DNA of 64,000 nucleotides from Torymus aiolomorphi. Lineage: Eukaryota > Arthropoda > Insecta > Hymenoptera > Torymidae. Each line of letters opens with the position of its first letter. Positions within the stretch are counted from its first letter, which is position 1. Below the pieces are notes generated by a model, which worked only from the letters and a program-made list of their open reading frames with translations, did no database searches and was not told the origin of the DNA. Positions 12,474-24,500 of this stretch are shown one piece after another. The stretch is taken from NCBI GenBank assembly GCA_036365515.1, contig CM070873.1, positions 21,379,257 to 21,443,256 on the forward strand. The letters run 5' to 3'. Position numbers and translations under genes: made by a program.

Positions 12474-12915
12474 TTTCAGAGATATATAAGGTTAAAAATG
12501 TTGTTAGTTTTTTTGTAAATCGTAATTTCTCGTAAACGGCTCGATGTATCAGTTCCAAATTTATAGACAATTTTGTATATGGTATAGATAATATGTGTGC
12601 GAATTTTTACCAAGATCGTACGATTACTTTTTGAAATATTTGATATTGAAAATTTTCGTATTTTACAAACTTTCTTTCTTGGTCGCCTGATAACTAGAGA
12701 AAAAAAAATCGGTTCAATCATATTGAAATTTTGTCGAAATGTAGAGTTTATATATTTATTGTATAAATTCTTTAGGTAAAAGAATTGTCTCATGATTTTT
12801 AGAGATATTTAAGGTTAAAACTTTTTTACGTTTTTTTTGATAATCGTAATTTCTGAATGACGACTCCATGTTAGAAGCTTGAAATTTATAGACTATTTTT
12901 TTGCGATATAAGCAA
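12474..12915. repeat. Diverged ~320 bp tandem repeat
   Basis: A block of ATATNTAAGGTTAAAA followed by TAATCGTAATTTCT and AAATTTATAGAC occurs at 12474-12590 and again at 12797-12905. Overlapping open frames on both strands here are AT-driven and do not resemble protein. Confidence 0.45.
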
Positions 12916-13029
12916 CCACTTATTACACTTATTAAAAACTATTATATCCAACATCACCATTTTTTGTTAAAATTGTAATAATACTTTAGTAATATCAACT
13001 TTAAAGTATAAAAAAAATGGAAAATTTCA

Positions 13030-13195
13030 AAATTTGGAAAACAAAAGAAAATCAAATTAAAAAAAAAGAAATATTTTTTTTCGCTATAAAACAAAAGAAA
13101 ATCAAATTAAAAAAAAAAGAAATATTTTTCCGAAAGAAGTACAGTAAAACAAGCAGAAAAAGCCAACAACAACAACAACAACAAAATCAGCCCAA
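13030..13195. repeat. Low-complexity A-rich and CAA repeats
   Basis: AAAACAAAAGAAAATCAAAT followed by A-runs and GAAATATTTTT is present twice, about 55 bases apart, followed by a (CAA)n run at about 13165-13190. Confidence 0.7.
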
Positions 13196-14860
13196 TACAT
13201 CCTGAGATCATCCCGTATACATACATAGGGAAAAGTTGCCTAGTGACGACACCCATAGCATTTTCGGCCATAGCTTTTGATGTTATTATGGTTAAAGCTA
13301 AGATATAAAATGGAAAATGATCCTTGGAAAGTCCCCTATAAAAAAAAGGATAAGTTTTTTTCAATTATTATAATAATAAGAAGTTAGTATTATTACAATA
13401 ATAAGTAATTATCCTCTCTTAAAAGAATGATGACGGAAATGTGAAGCCGAAATAAAACTTTTGCAATTGATCAAGTCCATTTAAAAAAAGCCCGTGATTG
13501 GTCGACGTTCACGTTAGTTTTTTGCTTAAGGTCTTAGCTAATTGGTACAAATAAAACCCACAAAGTTTGGAATTCTGAAATATTTAAACTAAAAATATAA
13601 GTGATAAATAGTATTAACGACTTAAAATTTGATTTTGTACAACAAAAAAGTATTACAATTTTATCTGTAGTTAACAATGAAGGACTATAAATACTGTTCT
13701 GATTACAGGTTAAATTTCTAACCTCAAAATTTTGATATTGTAGGAATAAATACAATCCAAGTTTCAATAAAAAAAAATTGGATAAATTTGCGGATGAAAA
13801 GGTAAAATAAATTTTAAATTCATAATACTTCAATATTAATTGTATAGGTATAATCAAGGAAAAGAAAGAGCGTGAGCTGCGCGCTTGAACTTGCTAGTTA
13901 TAATAATAAAAAATGTTACCTAGTTCTGCCCGAAAGCCCTTTTACGAAATTTTGAATTATCACAACCCTTGATACACAGTAATGAACGTCAAAATGTTTT
14001 AAAAGTATACTTGAATATCCATATTAATTATTACAATGCTTTTTTTTATTCTTCTTTTAACGAAAACTCGAACATTAATTAAATTACGTTATATCTACAG
14101 TACATAATTGATGTACATAGTAATTAAAGTTAAATATTAATTAACATGGACATACATTACAGACAAATATTATTTATTTTGAACACTAATGGAAAGGCCA
14201 TGAGTGTTTAAGTCTCCCCTACATGCATGCGAACAATTTTTCAAAACAATGTATATTTCTGGTTCAAATATCGTATAAAACATTTCCGTCATATTTTCTC
14301 GAACAATTTTTAATTCACTATCACAAAGATTCCTCTGGGATGGAGCAAACTAAAGCATTCTTATTTTACGAATGTTTTTTGCAAAGGACCTTTACATTTC
14401 TTCCTTTAGGAAGTAAAACGAAGAACAGATTATCAAAAGCTGTCGTGAGAGTCAGTATCATGTAACTGCAGTATCAAAAATTGCCATAATCCGACTCGAT
14501 CTTGTAGTCTTAAATATTTATAATAGGATATAAATACAGTTTAATAAAGAACTTTTTTTATATTGTTTTTATTTATAAAACATATTTTTTGTAAACTACC
14601 AATTTTGTTCAGCTGTACAGAAATTATAGTTAATTGATAAATATTCCTTAAATATCTGCTGAAATTTTTGTTTTTGATCTTATAGTGTATTCGTTATAGG
14701 TATTAACCTAGCTAGTTCTAATTTCATTTCAACTAAAAAAGTCTTCATTACAATACAATTCGCTAAATAATAGATTCCTTGATTAATATATAAATATTTA
14801 CATATAATATTTAAAATATGTACAAATATAGATAAATATTTACAATACATTTACCGTAAT
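13196..14860. other. Gene-free AT-rich stretch
   Basis: No coding sequence recognised in about 1.6 kb. The short open frames lack composition or motifs of protein. 13725-13900 is a fragment of the repeat also present at 6885-7500. Confidence 0.4.
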
Positions 14861-14866
14861 ACATAC

Positions 14867-15029
14867 AAAAGGACCCCGCACACAATGTATGGGAAAAAAT
14901 CATTCGGTCAAATTGAACGAAATTGAAAAAGGATAGATTTCTTCAGGACCTCAAGATCTATTTTTTTCCAAAGTTTCGTTCAATTTGACCGGATGATTTT
15001 TTCCCATACATTGTGTGCGGGGTCCTTTG
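14867..15029. mobile_element. Small near-perfect MITE
   Basis: AAAGGACCCCGCACACAATG at the left end is matched by its complement CATTGTGTGCGGGGTCCTTT at the right end. The arms continue inwards (GGGAAAAAATCAT, GGTCAAATTGAACGAAA) for about 65 bases with few mismatches. It lies just downstream of the SMYD4-like stop codon. Confidence 0.85.
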
Positions 15030-15250
15030 TCGCTTGATACAATAATCACAGTACCCTTCGATTTAGTTTTAAAAATATGAATAGTATTCAGCATCGATTG
15101 AGCAGTCACATACTTTAAGAACATTTTTTCAAAAAAGCAATTAAAATTGTTCCCGTCCCATTAAAAAGCCTCTCCAATCGCAAATAAATCTCATGATATA
15201 ATGGTTTCATCACGTGTGAGTCTGAAACAGCTAATCTCAAAATACTCGCT

Positions 15251-15535
15251 CTACCTCCACACGGCGTTCTCACCGTCGTGGCACTTCTCTGGCATGCTCA
15301 CGGGTGCGTGGCCGTGAACGCGCTCGAACGCGCATCGCAATGCGTAGCAGAGAGCCAGGGTGGCTGGATTGGGGAACGGGTAGACGACTAGCTCCTCGAT
15401 AGCATGGCCAAGGGACTCACGCACCGTTGCTATCAGCTCGATGTTCTGGCTTTGTAGCGATGGTATGTAAGACACGAGGTCAGCGATCCGCGGTCCTGCT
15501 ATCTCCACGTGCGCGAAGTCCGCCGGGTTTAGGTC
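15251..15535 (-). CDS. SMYD4-like gene, terminal exon
   Basis: Acceptor ATTTGCAG; 94 codons to TAG at 15251-15253. GC-rich and helical (SLGHAIEELVVYPFP, LALCYALRCAFERVHG), as in the C-terminal TPR-like end of SMYD4 proteins. One further phase-0 exon in the intron at 15536-18472 cannot be excluded. Confidence 0.8.
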   Translation of the reverse strand, partial: DLNPADFAHVEIAGPRIADLVSYIPSLQSQNIELIATVRESLGHAIEELVVYPFPNPATLALCYALRCAFERVHGHAPVSMPEKCHDGENAVWR

Positions 15536-18500
15536 CTGCAAATAAAAAATGTACATTTTGCGTCTAATTTTTTATAGTTTGATTGTGTCACATTTGGATA
15601 ATTTTTTTCCTTTAAGAAACAGAGATTTTGATGCAAAAAGTGTTTTGACATTTCGAGTAGTCTCTTCTCGAGAAACACCCCGCGAAAAAAAATGAAGACT
15701 AGCCAATATATAGCTCGGAATGTGGGCAATATATGGGATATGTCACTTCTCATACATGGCCAAAATTTCTCCATGTTGCGCTCTGTGCCTTTTTCCCATA
15801 GTTGTGATGACCTATAGCCCATGTATTGGGCAAGTGTTGCTTTCAGTTCCCCGTTAACAACAAATTTTGTAAATATATGTACAAGCGAAGCACTGGTCCC
15901 GCCCGTCCACCCCTGTGTCTCATACTTCCTTATATACCCGCACGCCATCAGTGCGCTGCCTAGTGGCGGCTTCGGAACTACATTATACATATAGAACTAT
16001 AGAAGTCCCCAAAAGTTCTCCCATATATGGGAAAAAGGCACGGAGCGCAACATGGAGAAATTTTGGCCATATATGGGAAGAGACATATCCCATATATTGC
16101 CCACATTTCGAGCAATATATTGGCCAGTCTTCATTTTTTTGCGCGGGACATTACGAGTTAGATGTTAAAAATGATATTTTAACAACAATTGATTCAAACA
16201 AAGTATAAATATTTATTATCCCTAAGGAAATCTAATATGCCTTGTTTCCACAGTTACTTATAACGGGCTGTTACTCGCTCTTAGACGCCTGGCACACATC
16301 CAATCGACTGCGTTACGTTTCAACAGTTGATAACTAAATCACTGTAGAATGCTTGTACTAAAAAATATATTGATATAAAAAAAGCATTAACAGTCTTGTA
16401 AGCATTATTTGTCCAATTGAGAACTTATAACGGGCTGTTACTCGCTCTTAGACGCCTGGCACATGTCCAATCGACTGCGTTACGTTTCAACAGTTGATCT
16501 TGTACTAAAAAATATATTGATATAAAAAAAGCATTAACAGTCTTGTCGGCATTAAGGACTGTTAATGCTTTTTTTATATCAATATATTTTTTAGTACAAG
16601 ATCAACTGTTGAAAAATCTTGTCGGCATTAAGGACTGTTAATGCTTTTTTTATATCAATATATTTTTTAGTACAAGCATTCTACAGTGATTTAGTTATCA
16701 ACTGTTGAAACGTAACGCAGTCGATTGGACGTGTGCCAGGCATCTAAGAGCGAGTAACAGCCCGTTATAAGTTCTCAATTGGACAAATAGCTTTTCGTGC
16801 GAAAAAATGCTCATTAAAGCATGGGAGCTAATTTTTTTAATAAAATACGTAACAGTGAGAAACCTGAAATCAATGAATAACTAAACTAAACAAGTTCAGA
16901 AAAAAATATTGATTTTGGCTTACTCTATGAGAAACTTCTGATGGGCTTATATTTAGAGTTATTAAATCTATCGTTATATGGAAGAAGGGCATAAGTCACT
17001 TGAAAAAGTTTTCGACAAAGTAAGGTTAATATTATTAAATTACTGTACAAAAGTAATGTACTTATGCCCTTTTTTAAAATATTTTTTTTTAAATAATGTA
17101 CTTATAGATTATGATGTCTTCACAGATTAATATGCATTGGAATGCATACAATGAAAAAACGGTATAATTCAATTTGTGAAAAAATTGTACCCAAGCCCTG
17201 TTTCCGTATAACCACAAGAATATAAGTAAATATAATTATCTTTTAAACTTTGTATGTTTTGAAACCATAATTGTAGAGAAAAAATATGATATTAAAAATT
17301 TTGGAAAGTCTTAAACGTCATTTTAAAAAGAGAAAACATGACTATAGAGAAAACGAGCTTTCATTTGAGAATTAAAATATATTTATTTCTTTCAAAGTTA
17401 TGAAAGCTTAAAGTTGAACAATGAAAATGCACTGAAACTCCTAAATTCGCTGTTTTACTTCACGCATATTTTGGTGCATTTTCGCTGCTTGACTTTAAAC
17501 TTTCATAACTTCGAAAGAAATGAATATTTTTTAATCCTGAAAAAGCATGTACGAAAGATCGCTTTCTCTAGCTTTAGTTTTTCTTTTCGAGGTAATGTTT
17601 AAGACTTACCAAAATAAAATGGTTACCGTTTCCAGAAGAGGACTTTTTCAAGATTATTTCAAAATAAAGTTAAAAATCTTCAGAACTCAGTTTTTATATT
17701 GCGACTTTCTTCATGCTTCTACATCTAAAAACATATCCAAAAGTTTCAGCCGAATCCAAGATCAGAATCCCTAATACTCTCCTATAGGAGAACAGAATTT
17801 TGGCATTCTGCAGTTACGAAATGTGCTATGTCTTTGTAGTAAGTAGTTATGAAATATGATTTTACACATGAGTATCGATTGCATACGCACGTGTTGCATA
17901 CGATATTTTTAAGCTTAGTATGTTTAAAAATGCATACACACGAAAAACAGTGTGAAAATTGAATTTTAGACATACTACGTAAAAAAATATCGTATGCAAC
18001 ACGTGCGTATGCGATCGTTACTCGCGTGTAAAATCGTATTGCGCACTTTTTGCATGATGTACTATTATTACGCAAGGATTAAATGAAAAACTGTAAAAAT
18101 TACACCTCCGTGATTAAAATGCAATTATATTTTTTAAGAAAATAATGTTCTTTTTATTCATGTGTTTATTCTAAGCTTATTTTAGAAAAAAGTGTTACTC
18201 TTCATTATTAACTTTTTTAATCGACAAATTTTTTTTTCTTTTTTCTGTGTCATAAAATGATTTCATAAAATATATAATTCAAAGCCAATTTACTCTTACG
18301 TTTAATATACAGCGATTTCATTGAATCATCCAATACAATCCTGATTTTTACTTTAATCAGATCTATGTTTAATAAACCTTTACAAATTTATTTTTAACAG
18401 TGATTTCCATTAACCCCTCTCGCTTGGAGAAAATATTTTTACATAGTTTGAAGATTGAAAAAGTTAACTTACAAAGTGTTCGACCCGTTTATCATCATGC

Positions 18501-21500
18501 GGCGGTTTTGATCCCCAATCGAAGGTGCAAGCGTCACATGTACATATTATTCCGTGAATATCATGAAGGTACTGTTTGCGTTCGTCTTTCGTTTTGGTAG
18601 AATAAAAGGGAAGATAAAAACATTCTGTAATCTGAAACAAAATAATTGAAAAAATAATTTTCTCAAAAAGTCTGTGTACGTATCCCTACTGAAAAAACTC
18701 ACGTGAGATCTTACATGACTTTTCACCTCAAAATCTTACCTGAGTTATAGAAACCAGAAAAATTCTATATGACTTAATTTCTTTCATAATTTCTTCTGAA
18801 CTGTATGTACAATGCATTACAGGTACACTTTTTTACAAAAATTGATTTCATAAAAAGTTTATTCTTTTTTTTTTTAATCACGTGAGATTTTGTATAAGAA
18901 CTTAGATAACATTTTATTAAAAAATTAACTTAAACTGCATTTTTTTGCATTTTAAAAGGAATAATACAAAAATGTGATCCGTATCATTGTTTTAAAAATA
19001 AAAGAGATCAGACGTTTGCGATATACTTCGGAACGTACGCATCCCTATTCTTTCGAAATAGGTTCATTAGATGTATTTTGAGTCCAAATAAGTTGGTATA
19101 TGTTCTTATGGCCATTAGATATATTTTAGAATTAGGAGAGATAATTGTGGGGGGGGGGTTCAGAATTACAATGGTCAGAAATTCCGATAGCGAAAATCCC
19201 GATAGGTATTTTAACCGATAGCTAAATCATCAGAATAATGTTTTAATCGAATAGGAAAAATTCCTACGAGAAAATTACAAATAGTTAAAAGCTCCGAAAA
19301 TAATTTTGATAATGGTCAAAAGTTCCGAAAATAATTTTGATAAGGGTTCATAGTAACGGAAATCAAATGTCAGAAAGGTCGAATAGTCGAAATAAAAACT
19401 ATCAACGGTTATATCACAGATGGGTACAAATTCCGAAAGTCGGTGGTTAAACAGGCCGAAATTCAGAAAAGTAATAAAACACTTCTTAAAACGTATATAA
19501 AAATATACGTTTGCACTAGATGCGTTAGTACAATTGATAAAGTATAAGTTGATTAACTCGATAATCTGGATTATCAATAAGCTATAAAAAAATATACATA
19601 AAGCATTAGCTGTGAAATATCTTAAGGAAAAAAAAATTGTAAAACAAGAAGGAAATGCCAATTTTACTTTCGCCCCGCTAATGTTTACTTCCCCTCCCCC
19701 CATGCGGGACATATATCTTTATATACGTTTTAAGAAGTGTTTTATTAGTTTTCGGAATTTCGGCCTGTTTAACCACCAACTTTTGGAATTTTTACCCATC
19801 TGTGATATAACCGTTGATAGTTTTTATTTCGGCTATTCGACCTTTCCTACATTTGATTTTCGTTACTATGAACCATTGTCAAAATTATTTTCGGAACTTT
19901 TGACCATTTGTAATTTTCTCGTAGAAATTTTTCCTATTCGATTAAAACCTTATTCCGATGATTTAGTTATTGGTTAAATTACCTATCTGGATTTTCGCTA
20001 TCGGAATGTCTGACCATTGTAATTCTTAACCCCCCCTAAAAATCTTTAGTATGGACAATGGTTAACTTTCATATTTCTTCATATTTTTTTATTGCTGAAA
20101 TAGCATTTTTTATGAATTTACGTATTTTTATTATGGTATTTATAGTAAAAAAATCATTTATAGTCATAGTTACATAAAATCTTGCATTTATGATTTTCTA
20201 TCACTTTTTTATACATAAAAAATATAAATAAACAATCATAAAATATACAGGAGATTTGTTGTTTTCTTAAACAAATAAACATGTTTGAATACTGAAATGT
20301 TTTTTAAAACATTTCCTACGATTTTTTAAAGTGATCCATATTAGGATTTATATTTATTTTTCAAAGTTGGCAAATTTCTCTTTTTTTCGATTTTAGGTTA
20401 TATTTTTTTAATTATTTACGTAATTATTTAGAAACTTTAACATATTATTATTTCTATTTTCATATCTAATTTTTCAGGCAAAAAAGAGATTTAATTACCT
20501 ATATTATGAATTAACTTATACCATAAAAATAAGTCAAGGTAGAGATTACCAAGCCGATTTTATGCAAATACATAGCATATACAATATTTTAACTTTGCTG
20601 TAACTTTTCATTGCAATTCTGTGATGGAGTTTTATGGAATAAAAATTGAACTCTTTCTATTTTAAGCAGTTATGATCAAAAGAATTGCATTTATAAAAAT
20701 TATTTGAGTACGTAATTTTTAAATGCCAAAAATAGCAGAAAAACTTTAAATTACGCAATTTTCTGTGGTTTTTCAAATCGATGAGTGCACAAAATACAAC
20801 AAAGTCAAAAATTGTAACTTACAATTTGTAAGTGCTGTATCTATGCATAAAATGGGTTTCGAAACTTCTCCCATAGCTAATTTTGTCAAAAATAATGTCT
20901 TTTTATAATGTATACTACTTTAAGATATAGGTAATTGAATCTCTTAAAGTTTATAAAAGCTTCTTAAATAATTATCCTAAACTACAAAGTATATTTTATG
21001 TCAAAAAATGCAACAAAATGTCAAAAACAAAAAAAAAAATGAATATTTTTTAAAACATAATTTGCTTAATTTATTATAAAATGAACCAAATATTTTGTAA
21101 TTCAAAACTGCATTAAATCACAGAAAAATAAGATGCTCATAATGGAAATTGAATGAGCTAAACATAAAATATGAAAATTAAAAAATCTTGATGAATTCTA
21201 TAATATCGAACATCTCTAAAACTTTTAAACGATTTCTTCTAGGCAACGAATGTGTTTAAAATATGTAAGAAAGCTCCTAAGATTCTTTTTCAAAGAAGCA
21301 TGTTTTTTTTTCAATTTAGGTCCTAGTTTTAAATTACTTTACCGACGGTACTCCATACTGCGACACACAAAATTTCATTTCCTTATCTTTTGGTTTTATT
21401 ATGGATGTTATAAAGTGGCCAATATGACGACAAAAGTTGAAAAAAATAGTGATGTTTCAATTTCCATACTCTTTAACATTAGCATATTAAAAATCCTTTA

Positions 21501-24500
21501 ATATTAACATAAGCAGCTGAATTTATAAATTCGAATTAATTATACAGTTTCATCTTATCTTTTGGTATAAAATATTATAAAAGAATGAAAAATGTTTTGA
21601 TTTTCATACTTGTGTGTCTTTTGGTATCGGTAAAGTACTGTAATACAACAGTTTGCCATCCTGGGTGTACAGCTTATTTACGTTTGGACAGCAGCTGTGG
21701 CCGATTAGACTGGCATAAGGGGCCATCCCTCCACCATTGATATGATTGTCCATCTTATAGTAAATGATGGTCCCTTCATCTTCCATTAGTTCAACAGGCG
21801 ATAGGTCGATCTGAAAAAGCCAAAGTAACATATAGGAATTTATAGATACTTTTATGAGAAATTCTACATAAAATCCACTCTTATAGAGAGTTAAAAAAAT
21901 CGAGGTACACCTTCGTAATAAATTTTATAGTACGGTGTGACCTAAGCCCGCACTTTAGTCACGCCTATCCGTGACTAAAGTAGTCCTTTTTTGCACCGTG
22001 TTTATCACACTCGCTACGCTCGTGCGCTAACCTCACGGTGTAAAAAAGGACTACTTTGGGCAAAAAAGGACAAAAAAGGTAAAAAAGGACTGCTCGCTGC
22101 GCTCGGACACTAACCTCACGCTGTGCCAAAAAGAACCACTTTCGTCACACGTATCGTAATATACTATTTTCTCGTTCTAGAGGGTATACAAGAAGTGAGA
22201 TAAATAGTGACCCCGCGAAAACAGTCTGGTGACACTACTTTAACCGCACGTATATACTTTTTATGAAAATTTAACAAGAAAAAAACGAACAAAAAATAGT
22301 TACTAAAGATTAAACAATATTAAGTTATCAAATGCACGAACGAATTTTGGATAAAAAATAAAGTAGAAGAAAAGAGCGCTAAGAATCGTTACAATCAAAG
22401 ATTCCTATATAAAACTACAGGTATTTAAAAATTGCGAAAAATAACAAAAAATTAGCGATTTGCGCGTGCGCGCGCGCGCGAACAAAAATTTTCTCAAAAA
22501 CGAACTCTCGACGAATTTTAACATATATCGCGTTGAAACATCATTTTGAACATTTTTTGTATCGAAAATTTTGTTCACCGTTACAAAGTTTTCTCTATGA
22601 GGAAGCAATAAAAGACAAAACTTGTGTCAAAAAAAGGGAATTAGTAACATACTATTCCGTGTAATTAAGATTTAACAGGCAAAATTAAGTTCACAAAATT
22701 TATGTAGAACGAATCATACACGGTTAAAAATTTTGTATAAAATATGAATTCTGTGTAATTTAAATTTTGTGTAAAATTTCTTGTGTTAACTTTTACACAA
22801 TATTTATGTAAAATGTACACAAGCGTGTGTCAAATTTTCAATTTACACAAATTTTGTGTAATATATTCAATTTACACAAACTTTGTGTAATATATTCAAT
22901 TTACACAAACTTTGTGTAAAATTTCAAATTGTGGAATTTGAAAGAAATGTACATAAAGTCAAAATTTGTATTCAGCAGTCATTACAGAGCAATTTAATTT
23001 GTCTAATAATGAAATTATATATGTAGGGAACAATGTATTATTCCGCAATGTTTCGTTAAAATTAAATAAATTTATTTGTATAACATTTGAAAAAAATTTA
23101 CCAGTATTTGGAAAGATATTGGAGTTTTTTTCGTCGCAAGACTGCGTTTATGCTGTGGTTGAAAAATGGTCTAGAATTAAAATTTAAAAAAAAACTGCAA
23201 CGTACAATGTTTGCACAGAAGGCGATATTATTATAATTAAAGTAAAAGATTGTATATACATGAAGTTACTTGACTTACATACAAATAATAATTATAATAC
23301 ATATATAGTTACAAAACATTTCTTGCTACCGTGATATTTGCGTAAGTTCAGAAAATTTTAATAAAAGTTTTTAAATACGATTAAATCGTACAGTACATTT
23401 TTTTCTTGATTTATATTAAGGTGGTTCTATGAGCAGATATAGTACTTAAATATAAAATATTCTACAATAAATTGTTCTCATACTGCAAAGCGAGAACCCA
23501 TATAGTATCATAGACCGATATTTTTAGTTACGGAAAAAAATTTTTTTAATGAAATTTCAGTACTAACAAAGTAAATATCGTCAGTGTAAAAAAACGATGC
23601 AACAAATCGCTTTAATCTTTTTCAGTTTTGCTTCAATTTCAATTTTTAAAGGCTCATTTTCATCTTTGTTGGATTTCATTACGAGGTATTCTGGATCAAA
23701 TTAAAAAATTTTTAAAACCTTAAAAGTTATACAGGCAATTGTTTATGGCAAGTTTGACTCGAATTCATACCAGATTCATACAAAACTTGATAAAAAATTG
23801 CCTGTAACTTTTAAGGTTTTAAAAATTTTTTAATTTGATCCACGATACCTCGTAATGAAATCTAACAAAGATGAAAATGAGCCTTTAAAAATCGAAATTG
23901 AAGCAAAACTGAAAAAAATTAAAGCGATTTGTTGTATCATTTTTTTACATTGACGATATAGACGTTGTTAGTACTGAAATCCCGTTAAAAAAATTTTTTT
24001 CCGTAACTTAAAGTACCGGTCTATGATACTATATGCGTTCTCACTTTGAAGTATGAGAACAATTTATTGTAGAATATTTTATATTTAAGTATTATATCTG
24101 CCCATAGAACCCCCTTAAGTTTGGAATAAATCCAAAGTCAAGGGAGTAGATCGAATTTTTATTTAAAAAAATGAGTCGCAGGCAGGCTGTATTAATTACA
24201 AAAGATTGGCGTTAAAACGTAATACAGAGTACAAAAAACAAAATCGCATGTGTACCTACAACTTTTCTGGCGAACCAACGCGAAGTTCGTTGAAATAACC
24301 TCGAGCTTGGAAAGGGGTATTCGAGTCGTGGACGAATCGTGCGAGACTTGTTGTGTTCAAGCGTTCTTGTAATTAGCACAAAAACAGGTAAAATAATTAT
24401 CATCGCGTAAATGTGTATGATCGACAGTGGTTATTAATAGTATCAAACGAATCTTACCCCAGCACAAATAAATACGTCAACATTCATATCGACTAAGATA

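Noticed and set aside
12476..12793. 105-residue minus-strand frame with an overlapping plus-strand frame
   Set aside because: AT-rich low-complexity sequence with tandem repeats; no start context, motif or conservation signal visible.
15529..16208. Opposing 153- and 97-residue frames
   Set aside because: They run across a foldback element and the intron/exon border; the similar residues on the two strands arise from the inverted repeat.
19275..19977. 145- and 121-residue frames of near-identical protein on opposite strands
   Set aside because: Both are translations of the two arms of the same palindrome, not genes.
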